In this document: in pieces, positions 1 through 12,680 of the stretch
Position numbering within the stretch: position 1 is the first letter of the stretch
Layout: every line of letters begins with the position of its first letter
Source of the DNA: Yimella lutea
GTDB lineage: Bacteria; Actinomycetota; Actinomycetes; Actinomycetales; Dermatophilaceae
NCBI RefSeq assembly: GCF_006715095.1
Contig: NZ_VFMO01000001.1
Span: 1,426,001 to 1,490,000, forward strand
Direction: 5' to 3'
Length of the DNA stretch: 64,000 nucleotides
Notes under the pieces: generated by a model
Told to the model about the DNA's origin: nothing
Databases searched by the model: none
What the model saw: the letters and a program-made list of their open reading frames with translations, nothing else
Made by a program: the position numbers and the translations under genes

Positions 1-1218
1 CGGCGCGGCGGACTCATCCTCACCAATCACCGGCTCGAGGTCCCGCTCGATCACGACGACCAGTCGGGTGCCACCATCGAGATTTTCGCCCGGGAGATTG
101 CCCTACCGGACGCGGCCGACAAGCCCTATCTCGTCTTCCTTCAGGGAGGACCGGGTGGCGAGAGTCCGCGGCCGAGCACAGACCCCGTCGGTCCAGGTTT
201 CGTCGAACGCGCGGTCCGTGACTACCGACTGCTGCTGCTCGACCAGCGCGGCACCGGACTGTCGACTCCTGTGGATGGCCTCGAAGGGATGAGCGCACAG
301 GAGCAGGCCGACTACTTGGTCAACTTCCGTGCCGACTCGATCGTGCGCGACTGTGAGGTGCTGCGCGAGCACCTGTTGGTCGAGCAGTGGAGCCTGCTGG
401 GGCAGTCGTTCGGTGGGTTCTGCTCGCTGCACTACCTCAGCCGTTCTCCGGACAGCCTGCGGGAGGTCTTCTTCACCGGGGGCATCCCGCCGGTCGGCAT
501 GCCGGTCGACGAGGTCTATGCCGCGACCTACGAGCGCACCGCGGAACTGGTCGAACGTCATTACGCCAGGTTCCCCGGCGACCGTGACGCAGTGCGCCGG
601 GTCGTCGAGCTCTGCGACGTCGGGGCGGTGAAGCTGCCGGACGGAACATCGTTGTCGCCCAGGCGTTTTCGGCAGATCGGTAACGGGCTCGGCATGTCAT
701 ACGGCTCGGAGCAACTGCACTACCTGCTCGAGCGTGACCCGCGATCACCGATGTTCGGGGCCGTCGCTTCGGCCATGCTCCCGTTCCCGTCCTGGACGCC
801 CATCTACACCGTGTTGCACGAGGCCTGTTATGCCGACGGGGGAGTCACCGGCTGGTCGTGCGAGCGGGTGATGCCGTCGTCCTACCGGGACGACATCACC
901 ATGCTGACCGCCGAGCACCCGTTCCCCTGGCTGTTGGACGAGGTGTCCGGACTGCGACCACTGAAGGAGGCGGCTGAACTGCTCGCCGCCCATGAGTGGC
1001 CGCAGCTGTACGACGCCGATGCATTGGCGCGCACCGACGTCCCCTGCGCGGCTGCGATCTATTACGACGATCCCTACGTACTGCGCGAACACTCAACTGC
1101 CACAGCGCAATTGCTGCCGCGGATGCATCCGTGGATCACGAACGAATATCTGCACGACGGGTTGCGCGCCGACGGCAGAGTGTTGGATCGACTGATCGAG
1201 CTGGTGAAGAAGGGGTGA
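1..1218 (+). CDS. Alpha/beta hydrolase, proline iminopeptidase-like (5' end outside window)
   Basis: The reading frame is open from base 1, so the start lies upstream; 405 residues are visible. The oxyanion-loop motif LQGGPGGESPRP, then LLDQRGTGLSTP, then the nucleophile elbow GQSFGG follow in the order and spacing of the S33 prolyl aminopeptidase family, which removes N-terminal proline from peptides in the cytoplasm. The catalytic serine is in GQSFGG; the C-terminal part carries a candidate histidine in EYLHDGLR. Substrate is inferred from the family only; other S33 hydrolases act on other small esters or amides. Confidence 0.82.
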   Translation, partial: RRGGLILTNHRLEVPLDHDDQSGATIEIFAREIALPDAADKPYLVFLQGGPGGESPRPSTDPVGPGFVERAVRDYRLLLLDQRGTGLSTPVDGLEGMSAQEQADYLVNFRADSIVRDCEVLREHLLVEQWSLLGQSFGGFCSLHYLSRSPDSLREVFFTGGIPPVGMPVDEVYAATYERTAELVERHYARFPGDRDAVRRVVELCDVGAVKLPDGTSLSPRRFRQIGNGLGMSYGSEQLHYLLERDPRSPMFGAVASAMLPFPSWTPIYTVLHEACYADGGVTGWSCERVMPSSYRDDITMLTAEHPFPWLLDEVSGLRPLKEAAELLAAHEWPQLYDADALARTDVPCAAAIYYDDPYVLREHSTATAQLLPRMHPWITNEYLHDGLRADGRVLDRLIELVKKG

Positions 1219-1252
1219 GCCTCAGCCTGTCCCAGTGCTTCTCGACGGCACC

Positions 1253-1348
1253 GAGGCAGACTACGAGGCAGACGACGAGGCAGACGACGAGGCAGACGAC
1301 GAGGCAGACGACGAGGCAGACGACGAGGCAGACGACGAGGCAGACGAC
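1253..1348. repeat. 12-bp tandem repeat (8 units, first one variant)
   Basis: Seven perfect head-to-tail copies of GAGGCAGACGAC run from 1265 to 1348, preceded by one variant copy (GAGGCAGACTAC, 1253-1264). On the minus strand they encode an S-S-S-A repeat at the C-terminus of the lipoprotein. The single changed base in the variant copy creates that gene's TAG stop. Confidence 0.95.
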
Positions 1349-2400
1349 GAAGGTGAGTCCGACGCACTTACCCGCGGCTTCAGCGTCCAGGTCGCGGTGA
1401 CCTTCCGGTCACTCGGCTCAGGCATGTACAGCAGTTTCCAGCCCGCCACCTCGGAGCCCTTCGGCGTCCAGAAGACCAGGGTGTAGCGCTTCGGCTTGTC
1501 CGTCTCCACGAGGTCGCTGGTGAGGTTCTCGCCGTCGCTGCCGAGTTCGTTGTAGCGGCAGAGATTGCCCTTGTCGTCGATCAGCTGGAACTGATTGCGT
1601 TCGATGTAGCCGACCGACCCCTTGGCGGCGACGTAGAGGCTCACCACGACTCCACGTACATCGTTCGGCTGGTTCGGTCCGGGTTTCAACTCCCGGCTCC
1701 AGGGTGTGCTTGGCGTGATCGCCAAGGAGATCGGGTCGTCACCGGTGGTGAACGGCTTGTAGAACTCCTGATCCTTCGCACCGGCGAGCTTGATGCCGGA
1801 CCGGTTCGTCGAGCAGGTGTTGACGGTGGCAGGCGACGGCGCGGATCCGTTCCCGGACCAGGACGCGATCGCTTTGGGCGATCCGGGTTTGTCGACGTAG
1901 TGGACGGCGTAGTCGGAGAGGTTGGCCTCCGCAGGGACGATGAACGCGACGACGCCCGAGACCGCCTTCGACTCATCGACCTGGCTCACCTGAAGGGCAC
2001 CACGCAACGGGTTGGTTGCCGGCTGGGCGCATCGCTGACCGTCAGGATCTGCCAGGACGAACGATTCGGGGTGCAGGGCGAACACCCCGTTGGTCTGGAC
2101 GCGGGCGCTGACCTTGATCTGAGCGATCCGATATCCGTCGGCGGGTGACGCGGTGGTGCTCATCGCCGGCTCGGAGACCTGCGTGCGGAGGGCGCCGCTG
2201 GATTCGATCGCGACCGGAGCGTCGAATGCCGACGTCTTGCCGCCGAGGCTCGGAGCCTCACCCGAGGAACAGGCGGCCGCAGGCATTGAGTCCTGGTCGG
2301 TGGTCCCTGATTCCTTCGAATCGTCCGACCCGAACGTGCATGCGGAGATCGTCAGGGCAGTGGTCAGGCTCAACGCGAGCAGGCGGGGGCGGACGGTCAT
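1261..2400 (-). CDS. Putative lipoprotein with Ser/Ala repeat tail
   Basis: 379 residues, starting at the ATG that gives a short basic N-terminus, a hydrophobic stretch and the lipobox LTISAC, so it is predicted to be lipid-anchored outside the membrane. The frame is open further upstream (to 2616) but that would bury the signal peptide. The body is Ser/Thr/Pro rich with four or more cysteines and resembles the extracellular DUF4352-type beta-sandwich lipoproteins only in general layout; I do not recognise the family. The last about 30 residues are S-S-S-A repeats from a 12-bp tandem array. It converges with the upstream hydrolase. Confidence 0.72.
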   Translation of the reverse strand: MTVRPRLLALSLTTALTISACTFGSDDSKESGTTDQDSMPAAACSSGEAPSLGGKTSAFDAPVAIESSGALRTQVSEPAMSTTASPADGYRIAQIKVSARVQTNGVFALHPESFVLADPDGQRCAQPATNPLRGALQVSQVDESKAVSGVVAFIVPAEANLSDYAVHYVDKPGSPKAIASWSGNGSAPSPATVNTCSTNRSGIKLAGAKDQEFYKPFTTGDDPISLAITPSTPWSRELKPGPNQPNDVRGVVVSLYVAAKGSVGYIERNQFQLIDDKGNLCRYNELGSDGENLTSDLVETDKPKRYTLVFWTPKGSEVAGWKLLYMPEPSDRKVTATWTLKPRVSASDSPSSSASSSASSSASSSASSSASSSASSSAS

Positions 2401-2505
2401 TGGGCATGTTCCTCGGCTGTTCCGGTCGGGGTGCGTCAAGTCTTGCAAATGGGCGGGCGTCCGCGGGAGTCGGACCACCCCGGGATCGGACGTAAACTCG
2501 TGCGG

Positions 2506-3702
2506 GTGAGCCAGAACGTCTACGCCGACCACGCCGCGACGACGAACGTCCGCCCGGAGGTCGTCGAAGCGGTGGCCGCCCAACTCAGTGTGGTCGGCAA
2601 CGCCTCCTCGTTGCACTCCGCCGGGCGGGCAGCCCGTCGCGTGGTGGAGGAGGCCCGGGAACAGATCGCGGAGGCCATGGGAGCTGCCCCGTCCGAGGTC
2701 GTGTTCACCTCAGGTGGCACCGAGAGCAACAACCTCGCCGTCAAGGGTTCGTTCTGGCAGGCCACCGAATCCGATCCGCAGCGCACGACGTTGATCATCG
2801 GCACCACCGAGCATCACGCCCTTCTCGACCCGGTCGAGTTCCTCGTCGATCGGGGAGCGGATGTCGTCTGGTTGGAGGTCGATCGTGAAGCCGTGCCCAG
2901 TCCTGATGGTCTGCGGGCCCTGCTCGAGCAGCACGCGGAGTCCACGGCGCTGGTGTCGGCGATGTGGGTCAACAACGAGGTGGGAGCCATCGCGCCCGTT
3001 CCCGAGCTGGCCGCGGTCGCAAGGGAATTCGGCGTCCGATTCCATACCGACGCGGTGCAGGCGGTCGGGCACGTTCCGGTCGATTTCGCTTCCAGTGGCG
3101 TCGACATGCTCAGCCTCTCGGGCCACAAGTTCGGCGCACCTCAGGGCGTCGGTGCCTTGCTCGCGCGACGTGACGTCAAGCTCATGCCATTGACGCACGG
3201 CGGGGGACAGGAACGTCAATTGCGATCCGGCACGCTCGACGTGGCGAATGTCCGCGGTCTCGCCGTTGCCCTCACCGCGGCGGTCGCGGAACTCGATGTC
3301 GAGGCGAAGCGGCTCGCCGGCCTGCGCGATCGACTGGTCGAAGGCGCGCTGTCGCTCGACCTGGGCATCGCTGTCAGCGGACCGTATGCGCCCGGCGACA
3401 CCGACGGACGCCTTGCCGGCAACGTCCACCTGCGCGTACCTGATTGCGACGGCGACTCGCTGCTCTATCTGCTGGACGCTGCGGGCATCGAATGCTCGAC
3501 CGGGTCGGCGTGTCAGGCGGGTGTTCCACAGCCGAGCCACGTCCTGCTCGCGATGGGATTCACGGAAGCCGAGGCCCGTGGGGCGCTGCGGCTCACGTTC
3601 GGCCACACGAGCACCGACGCGGACGTCGACGCGATCCTTGCATCACTGCCGGCGGCCGTCGACCGCGCCCGACGTGCGCACCACTCGGGACGGGTGCGCT
3701 GA
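2506..3702 (+). CDS. Cysteine desulfurase (class V PLP enzyme, IscS/NifS type)
   Basis: 398 residues. It removes sulfur from L-cysteine as an enzyme-bound persulfide. N-terminal YADHAATT, the PLP-binding [11 protein letters not shown] (Lys208) and the catalytic loop STGSACQAG (Cys336) are all present. The GTG at 2506 is chosen because a -10 box TAAACT (2493-2498) ends 7 nt before it and no Shine-Dalgarno site is visible, so the mRNA is probably leaderless; a GTG two codons earlier is the alternative. The stop overlaps the mnmA start (TGATG), so the enzyme very likely feeds sulfur to MnmA for tRNA thiolation. Confidence 0.93.
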   Translation: MSQNVYADHAATTNVRPEVVEAVAAQLSVVGNASSLHSAGRAARRVVEEAREQIAEAMGAAPSEVVFTSGGTESNNLAVKGSFWQATESDPQRTTLIIGTTEHHALLDPVEFLVDRGADVVWLEVDREAVPSPDGLRALLEQHAESTALVSAMWVNNEVGAIAPVPELAAVAREFGVRFHTDAVQAVGHVPVDFASSGVDMLSLSGHKFGAPQGVGALLARRDVKLMPLTHGGGQERQLRSGTLDVANVRGLAVALTAAVAELDVEAKRLAGLRDRLVEGALSLDLGIAVSGPYAPGDTDGRLAGNVHLRVPDCDGDSLLYLLDAAGIECSTGSACQAGVPQPSHVLLAMGFTEAEARGALRLTFGHTSTDADVDAILASLPAAVDRARRAHHSGRVR

Positions 3703-4784
3703 TGCGGGTCGTCGCAGCGATGAGCGGTGGTGTCGACTCCGCGGTCTGTGCCGCGCGAATGCTCGATGCCGGCCACGATGTCGTCGGCGTCCACCTCGCT
3801 CTGTCACAGTCCGCTGCGACCTTGCGGGAGTCGGCTCGTGGCTGCTGCACGATCGAGGACGCGGGCGACGCAAGAAGGGTGGCCGACAAGCTCGGCATCC
3901 CGTTCTACGTGTGGGACATGGCCGACCGGTTCCGTGAGGACGTCGTCGAGGACTTCGTCTCGGAGTACCGCGCCGGTCGCACACCCAACCCCTGCCTGCG
4001 GTGCAACGAGCGGATCAAGTTCGCTGCCCTGCTCGACAAGGCCCTCGCGCTCGAGTTCGACGCCGTGGCAACCGGTCACTACGCGCGCATCGTGGACGGA
4101 CCGAACGGACGCGAACTGCACCGGGCGGTCGACATGGCCAAGGACCAGTCGTATGTGCTCGGGGTTCTGGACGCCGACCAACTCGCGCACTCCTTCTTCC
4201 CGCTGGGCGACACCACCAAGCCGGACATCCGCAAGGAAGCGGCCGAGCGCGGCTTCTCCGTGGCCAAGAAACCGGACAGCCACGACATCTGCTTCATCGC
4301 CGACGGTGACACCCAGGGTTGGCTGACCTCGCGCCTCGGCGCCGCGACCGGACCGATCGTCGACGAGTCAGGCGAGGTCGTCGGTGAGCACGATGGTGCT
4401 TTCGCCTACACGGTAGGCCAGCGTCGCGGGCTCGGCCTGAAGGTGCCGCGAGCAGACGGCGCCAAGCGCTATGTCACCCAGGTCGACCCATCGTCCAACA
4501 CCGTGTTCGTCGGCACCGAGGATCTTCTCGGCGTCGACGAGATCCATGGCAGCCACACCCGCTGGCCCGGCCCCGCACCGATCGGTGAGGTCAGGCTCGG
4601 TGCCCAACTGCGCGCTCACGGAGAGGAATTCGCAGCAACAGTGCGAGCCGAGGGGGACGAGATCGTGGTCCGGTTGGACGAACGAACCCGTGGTGTGGCC
4701 CCCGGACAGTCCGTCGTGCTGTACGAAGGCGCGCGCGTCGTCGGGTCGGCGACGATCACCCGTACGGGCAGATCGACCGGCTGA
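3702..4784 (+). CDS. mnmA: tRNA-specific 2-thiouridylase MnmA
   Basis: 360 residues, normal for the family. It thiolates U34 of tRNAs for Lys, Glu and Gln using ATP and persulfide sulfur. Visible motifs: PP-loop SGGVDS (residues 8-13), the catalytic cysteine in [12 protein letters not shown] (Cys101), the adenylate pocket GHYAR, and the second cysteine in HDICFI (Cys197), which forms the persulfide. The start overlaps the cysteine desulfurase stop by one base, so the two are translationally coupled. The much longer open frame upstream is read-through in the overlapping gene. Confidence 0.96.
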   Translation: MRVVAAMSGGVDSAVCAARMLDAGHDVVGVHLALSQSAATLRESARGCCTIEDAGDARRVADKLGIPFYVWDMADRFREDVVEDFVSEYRAGRTPNPCLRCNERIKFAALLDKALALEFDAVATGHYARIVDGPNGRELHRAVDMAKDQSYVLGVLDADQLAHSFFPLGDTTKPDIRKEAAERGFSVAKKPDSHDICFIADGDTQGWLTSRLGAATGPIVDESGEVVGEHDGAFAYTVGQRRGLGLKVPRADGAKRYVTQVDPSSNTVFVGTEDLLGVDEIHGSHTRWPGPAPIGEVRLGAQLRAHGEEFAATVRAEGDEIVVRLDERTRGVAPGQSVVLYEGARVVGSATITRTGRSTG

Positions 4785-4873
4785 CAAGGTAATTGCGCCG
4801 ATGTGGGATCCGCACACCGGTTGAGTACGTCGGTACCCTTGGCGCGAACATCCGTCGGAGGGGGAGCAGGACA

Positions 4874-5812
4874 ATGCCGAGGAAGTCGATTCTCACCATG
4901 GCCGTGACCGCGGCAGTGCTGTTGGCCGGTTGTGGTGGTGACGACGGCGGGCCGACCGTCGTGCCCAACTCCGGCTCGCCCTCGACTTCGAGTGAGTCCA
5001 GCACCTCGACAGCTGCCTCGTCCGCCTCGTCGTCATCGAGCAGTTCGACACCGAGTTCGACGCCCAGTTCGACGCCCAGTTCGACGCCCAGTTCGACGTC
5101 GTCGGCGCCGGCCGAGCTAGCGGTCGGCGATTGCTTGATGTACAGCACCTACGAGAAGGTGGACTGTTCCCGGCCGCACGACATGGAGGTCAGTGCGCTC
5201 GTGCCGAACAAGGAGTACGCGAACGACCTGGTGAAGCGGAACGCCCTGCGCAGCTACACCTGCCTCACCGAGGCGGCGAAGTACACCGGCGGTCCGGGAT
5301 ACGGCACGCGATTCCTGAGCCAAGGCATCTCGGCGTCGAAGGATCCGAAGTCCGCCGAGCGCATCGCCTGTGTCGTGATGCTCTACAACGAGACCGATAC
5401 CGGGATCGAGAAGGTGTCCAGATCGGTCAAGAACGCGGTCAAGACCGACGGGTTCGAGAAGTATCAGTTGTGCACCTCGCTGCCACCGAGCGGCGACAAG
5501 GTGAAGATGGTGCCGTGCTCCCAACCGCACGTCGCGGAGTCGATCGGCGGATTCATCACCGGCAAGTTCGGTGACGCCTACCCGGGCCTGGACAAGCACA
5601 ACGCGAACATGCTCAAGCAGTGCCGCCCGTACGCGCAGCGTTACCTGGGCGCCCAGCGACGAGACATCGTCGCCTCGCAGAACAGTTCACCGGCTTCCGG
5701 TTGGAAGCGTGGACAACCGATCACCGCCTGCTTCGTCGAAACCGTCGGCGGTGTCAAGGTCACCAAGTCGATGAAGGGCATCGGCAACAAGCCCCTGGGG
5801 AGTCTGAAGTGA
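4874..5812 (+). CDS. Septum-formation-domain lipoprotein (copy 1)
   Basis: 312 residues with a signal peptide ending in the lipobox LLAGC, a Ser/Thr/Pro linker built on a 12-bp DNA repeat, then two cysteine-rich lobes with VGDCL...VDCSRPHDMEV and ...CSQPHVAES, the pattern of the actinobacterial septum formation family (PF13845-like). Start ATG is preceded by a GGAGGGGGA Shine-Dalgarno site at 4857-4865; a -10 box TACCCT lies at 4834-4839. It overlaps a paralogous gene by one base. Extracytoplasmic, membrane-anchored; function unknown beyond the family name. Confidence 0.82.
   Translation: MPRKSILTMAVTAAVLLAGCGGDDGGPTVVPNSGSPSTSSESSTSTAASSASSSSSSSTPSSTPSSTPSSTPSSTSSAPAELAVGDCLMYSTYEKVDCSRPHDMEVSALVPNKEYANDLVKRNALRSYTCLTEAAKYTGGPGYGTRFLSQGISASKDPKSAERIACVVMLYNETDTGIEKVSRSVKNAVKTDGFEKYQLCTSLPPSGDKVKMVPCSQPHVAESIGGFITGKFGDAYPGLDKHNANMLKQCRPYAQRYLGAQRRDIVASQNSSPASGWKRGQPITACFVETVGGVKVTKSMKGIGNKPLGSLK
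5042..5101. repeat. 12-bp tandem repeat encoding P-S-S-T linker
   Basis: Five head-to-tail copies of AGTTCGACGCCC, the three central ones identical, encode the P-S-S-T linker between lipobox and folded domain of the lipoprotein. It is a likely site of length variation by slippage. Confidence 0.9.
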
Positions 5813-6738
5813 TGCGTATGCGAACTCATGCAATGGCGGGCGTGGCTGCTGCCGCGATGTTGACTCTGTCCGCCTGCGGCGGAGGGGACGCACCGACGAT
5901 CGGAACGGGACCCGGCACGAGCGGTAACGGTGGTTTGCCGACTTCTGCGACCTCGACGGCGCCGTCGTCGCCCGCGTCGCCGACGGCGTCGTCACCCACC
6001 TCTTCCTCGCCCACGTCGTCCTCGCCGACCTCCGAACCGCGCACGTTCGCCGCCGGTGATTGCCTGGAGTCGAGTCGTGACCCGAAGAAGGTCGACTGTT
6101 CGCAGCCGCACAAGCTCGAGGTCACCGCAGTGGTGCCGAACTCCGAGCACACCGGTGACCTGGTCAAAAGGGCATCGTTGCGCAACTACACCTGCCAGGG
6201 CGAGGCACCGAAGTACACCGGTGGCCCGGCATTCGGCACGATCCTCATCTCCGACCAGGTGGGCACGTCGGCCGACCCGAAGTCGGGCGAGCAGTTCGTC
6301 TGCCTGGTGGCCAAGACGACCGCAGACGATTCGGGATACGAGTCGGTCCAGGGAAGTCTGAAGGGAATCGTCACCAAGGAGGGTCTGGCGAAGTACGCCT
6401 TCTGCACCACCGACAAGGCGAGCGGCGATCCGGGCAAGATCATCCCGTGCACTCAGCCGCACGTCTCGGAGTCGTTCGGCGGGTTCCAGAACACCCCGTT
6501 CGGCCCGTACCCGGGTGAGGACAAGATGAAGAAGACCGCCCTCGACAAGTGTCGGCAGATGGGCAAGGACTTCCTGGGCTCCACCCGCGGCGACATCGTG
6601 ATCTCGCAGAACAGCTCCGGCCCGAACCCGTGGGCCAAGGGCACACAGTTGACCGCCTGCTTCGTGCAGACGGACGGCACGAAGGTCACCAAGACGATGA
6701 AGGGCATCGGCAACAAGCCACTGTCGTCGCTGAAGTAG
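5812..6738 (+). CDS. Septum-formation-domain lipoprotein (copy 2, tandem paralogue)
   Basis: 308 residues, a clear tandem duplicate of the upstream lipoprotein: lipobox LTLSAC, S-S-P-T linker, then AGDCLESS...VDCSQPHKLEV, YTCQGEAPKYTGGP, and the C-terminus GIGNKPLSSLK (copy 1 ends GIGNKPLGSLK). The start ATG overlaps the upstream stop by one base, with GGGGAG ten bases before it, so both are made from one mRNA. An ATG two codons in is an alternative start. The linker repeats differ from copy 1, so the low-complexity parts evolved separately. Confidence 0.82.
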   Translation: MRMRTHAMAGVAAAAMLTLSACGGGDAPTIGTGPGTSGNGGLPTSATSTAPSSPASPTASSPTSSSPTSSSPTSEPRTFAAGDCLESSRDPKKVDCSQPHKLEVTAVVPNSEHTGDLVKRASLRNYTCQGEAPKYTGGPAFGTILISDQVGTSADPKSGEQFVCLVAKTTADDSGYESVQGSLKGIVTKEGLAKYAFCTTDKASGDPGKIIPCTQPHVSESFGGFQNTPFGPYPGEDKMKKTALDKCRQMGKDFLGSTRGDIVISQNSSGPNPWAKGTQLTACFVQTDGTKVTKTMKGIGNKPLSSLK

Positions 6739-6748
6739 CCTCGGGCGG

Positions 6749-10471
<3,723 letters not shown>

Positions 10472-10480
10472 CCTGCATTC

Positions 10481-11389
10481 ATGCAGAGTCAGTGGGCGCG
10501 CGACGCAGTCGCACATGTCGACCCTCGCTGTGCAGGGGAGCCCCTTGCGAGGCATCACCGCATCACCTTCAACTTTCACCCTGATCGCGGGTTCGGCGGA
10601 GTCGAGATCCTCGAAGCGATGCTCGCCGACGGCGAGTACCGCTCCCAGTTCGTCACAGGCACGTCCAACGGCGGATTGACCGCACACATCGGGGGCGACC
10701 GGTGGCGTTGGGAGCAATCGCTGTTCGGCGGCGCCTACGACGAAGCACCGGCAGGAGAGCGTCCGAAGTACGGCGCGTTGAACCACCGGTATCGGACGCT
10801 CGGCGGTGCGCCACGATTCGGATCGGCCCATCTTCGGTTGAAGGAACACATGCTCGACCGGGCCACCTTCTGCTTCCCGGACTCTGCGCTGTCGCCGGCG
10901 AGGTTCGCCACCGCGCGCCGATTCGGACTCTGGGACGCCGTGACCCATCACGAGGAGTCGATGCAGACCGGCGACAACAACCAGGAAGTCCTGTACGACC
11001 CGCTGGACGGTTACGTCGAAGCCCAGGTGCACGGGCGAGTGCTGCTCGATCAGGATGTCGAGGCGCTCGTCCTCGACCCCTGCTTCCGAGCAACTCCCGT
11101 CGAAAGGCGGGCACAGGCCCTCGGCCTGCCGATCGAGTGGCACGAGGGCCGGGTGCTGCACACCGACGTCCTGCAAAACCAGATCGACTATCGCGGCGGC
11201 GAGCCGGTCCGCATCGGCCTGCAGATCGCCGAGCGTGATCTGATCGACGCCCGCATCATCGGCGACGCCGTCTGCACGGGTCGCTTCGAGGTGCAGCCCA
11301 TGAAGCAGTTGTGGCACCTGACCGCGCAGTGGGGTTCGCCGGCCGGGAGCGCCGACCTGGTCCGCAGGCGCGTCGGCGACGTCTGGTAG
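10481..11389 (+). CDS. DUF3626 family protein
   Basis: 302 residues. ITFNFHPDRG near the N-terminus, GGAYDEAPAGERPKYGALNHR in the middle and the charged HTDVLQNQIDYRGGEPVRIG segment match the DUF3626 family, whose function is unknown. The repeated His/Asp/Glu residues in otherwise conserved blocks hint at a hydrolase or toxin-like metal site, which is inference only. The -10 box TAGCCT (10469-10474) begins with the TAG stop of the previous gene and ends 6 nt before the ATG, so this gene has its own leaderless promoter. Confidence 0.75.
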   Translation: MQSQWARDAVAHVDPRCAGEPLARHHRITFNFHPDRGFGGVEILEAMLADGEYRSQFVTGTSNGGLTAHIGGDRWRWEQSLFGGAYDEAPAGERPKYGALNHRYRTLGGAPRFGSAHLRLKEHMLDRATFCFPDSALSPARFATARRFGLWDAVTHHEESMQTGDNNQEVLYDPLDGYVEAQVHGRVLLDQDVEALVLDPCFRATPVERRAQALGLPIEWHEGRVLHTDVLQNQIDYRGGEPVRIGLQIAERDLIDARIIGDAVCTGRFEVQPMKQLWHLTAQWGSPAGSADLVRRRVGDVW

Positions 11390-11398
11390 ACCGGCGCC

Positions 11399-11848
11399 AT
11401 GCACTTCACCGAGTACGACACCCGGCTCGCCGCGTACGCCGCGATCGTCGACGAGCAGGATCGTCTCCTGCTCACGCTGTCGAACGGTGAAGGGCGGTAC
11501 GCACCGGAGTGGACAATGCCCGGGGGTGGCGTCGAGTTCGAGGAGCAGGTCGAGGAGGCAGTCGTCCGGGAAGTGTTCGAGGAGACCGGATTTCACGTCG
11601 AGGTGGGTCCCCTGCTGCTGGTGGACTCGTGGGGCCGCACGGCCGTGGAGAACGACGGGGAGCGTGGATTCAAGGCCGTTCGCGTCGTCCACCTCGCCCT
11701 GATCACCGGCGGCACCCTCGGCACGACCGAGCAGGGCGGCAGCACCGACGAGGCCAGCTGGTTTCCACTTGCCGAGGTCGAGCGCCTGGAGCGGACGAGC
11801 TTGGTCGACGTCGTGGTCGGTGCGCTGCGCGGCGGCCCGCCCGAGTGA
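11399..11848 (+). CDS. NUDIX hydrolase
   Basis: 149 residues, single NUDIX domain. The box GX5EX7REUXEEXGU is intact as GGGVEFEEQVEEAVVREVFE followed by ETGFHV (starting near residue 41), with the glutamates that bind Mg. Such enzymes cleave a nucleoside diphosphate linked to another moiety; the substrate cannot be read from sequence. It starts 9 nt after the DUF3626 gene and lacks a Shine-Dalgarno site; a near-consensus TAGACC lies 6 nt before the ATG. Confidence 0.88.
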   Translation: MHFTEYDTRLAAYAAIVDEQDRLLLTLSNGEGRYAPEWTMPGGGVEFEEQVEEAVVREVFEETGFHVEVGPLLLVDSWGRTAVENDGERGFKAVRVVHLALITGGTLGTTEQGGSTDEASWFPLAEVERLERTSLVDVVVGALRGGPPE

Positions 11849-11872
11849 GCCGCCGCCGCGCGCGACGAGGGT

Positions 11873-12586
11873 TCAGACGACGGTGACGTGTCCGCGGCCG
11901 TCCTGCTGCCGCGTCGACACGATACTGTCTCGACCCGCCTGGCCCTGCTCGAGCACCACGGAGAGTTCGTCGGCGCCGATGATCGTCAGCGGCACGATGT
12001 CGACCGGCCCGTCGGCCGTCGCCACCTGAGCGGCGCGCCCGGCGGCAGGGATGCCGATGAGTGCGCCCGCGGTGCCGTGCTCGGTGAGCAGGGCCTCGGG
12101 GATGTCGGTGCCGTCCAACGGCAGCTCCATCGACGCGACGCCGTACTGACGCAGGTGCCCGCTGATGCCCTGCATGGCGGCGACGTTCTGTGCGAAGTTC
12201 TCGATCGCGGCGAACATCCAGCTGCTGCGCAGTTGCTCGAACTCGGCGCCGACGAGGGCCGGCGACTCGATGTAGACCTCGCAGCCGAATCCCGGGCCAG
12301 GGGAGTCGGCGGATGCGTCGGCGAGACCGTCGGACGCGATGATCACCGTGTTCGGCGTGCGCACCACTCGGTAGGCCTGGCGGGTGTTGGGCCAGGCCGG
12401 CGCCCCTTGGAACATCGGGTTGATCAGGTAGGTGATGACGTCATGGTCGACGTCGCCGATCTGAGCCCAGTAGTCGTCGATCTCGCGGTGACTCCCGTCG
12501 TGGTCAGCGTCCACAGCGGCGTCTGCCGCATTCGCTTGCTGCGCCCCTGCATGGTCGTCCTTCTTCTTCCGGCCGAACAGGCCCAT
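11873..12586 (-). CDS. Conserved hypothetical acidic cytoplasmic protein
   Basis: 237 residues: a basic start MGLFGRKKKDD, an Asp/His/Ala-rich linker, then a globular domain with YLINPMFQGAPAWPNTRQAYRVVR and a long alpha/beta stretch. No membrane segment or signal peptide. I do not recognise the family. Of two in-frame ATGs, 12586 is preferred because AGAGG lies 7 nt upstream, whereas it is one base from the ATG at 12592. It is divergent from the zinc-ribbon SDR gene across 94 bp and converges with the NUDIX gene. Confidence 0.68.
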   Translation of the reverse strand: MGLFGRKKKDDHAGAQQANAADAAVDADHDGSHREIDDYWAQIGDVDHDVITYLINPMFQGAPAWPNTRQAYRVVRTPNTVIIASDGLADASADSPGPGFGCEVYIESPALVGAEFEQLRSSWMFAAIENFAQNVAAMQGISGHLRQYGVASMELPLDGTDIPEALLTEHGTAGALIGIPAAGRAAQVATADGPVDIVPLTIIGADELSVVLEQGQAGRDSIVSTRQQDGRGHVTVV

Positions 12587-12680
12587 GAGCATGCCTCTGT
12601 TTCTCGTTACGGGTTGTTATCCGTTGTGTGCGACCCGAGCCTAGGTCGGCTCGATCGAGCATCGGGCCTACGCTGCGGTG

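Noticed and set aside
1253..1348. CRISPR-like direct repeats
   Set aside because: The 12-bp units are contiguous with no spacers and encode a Ser/Ala protein repeat.
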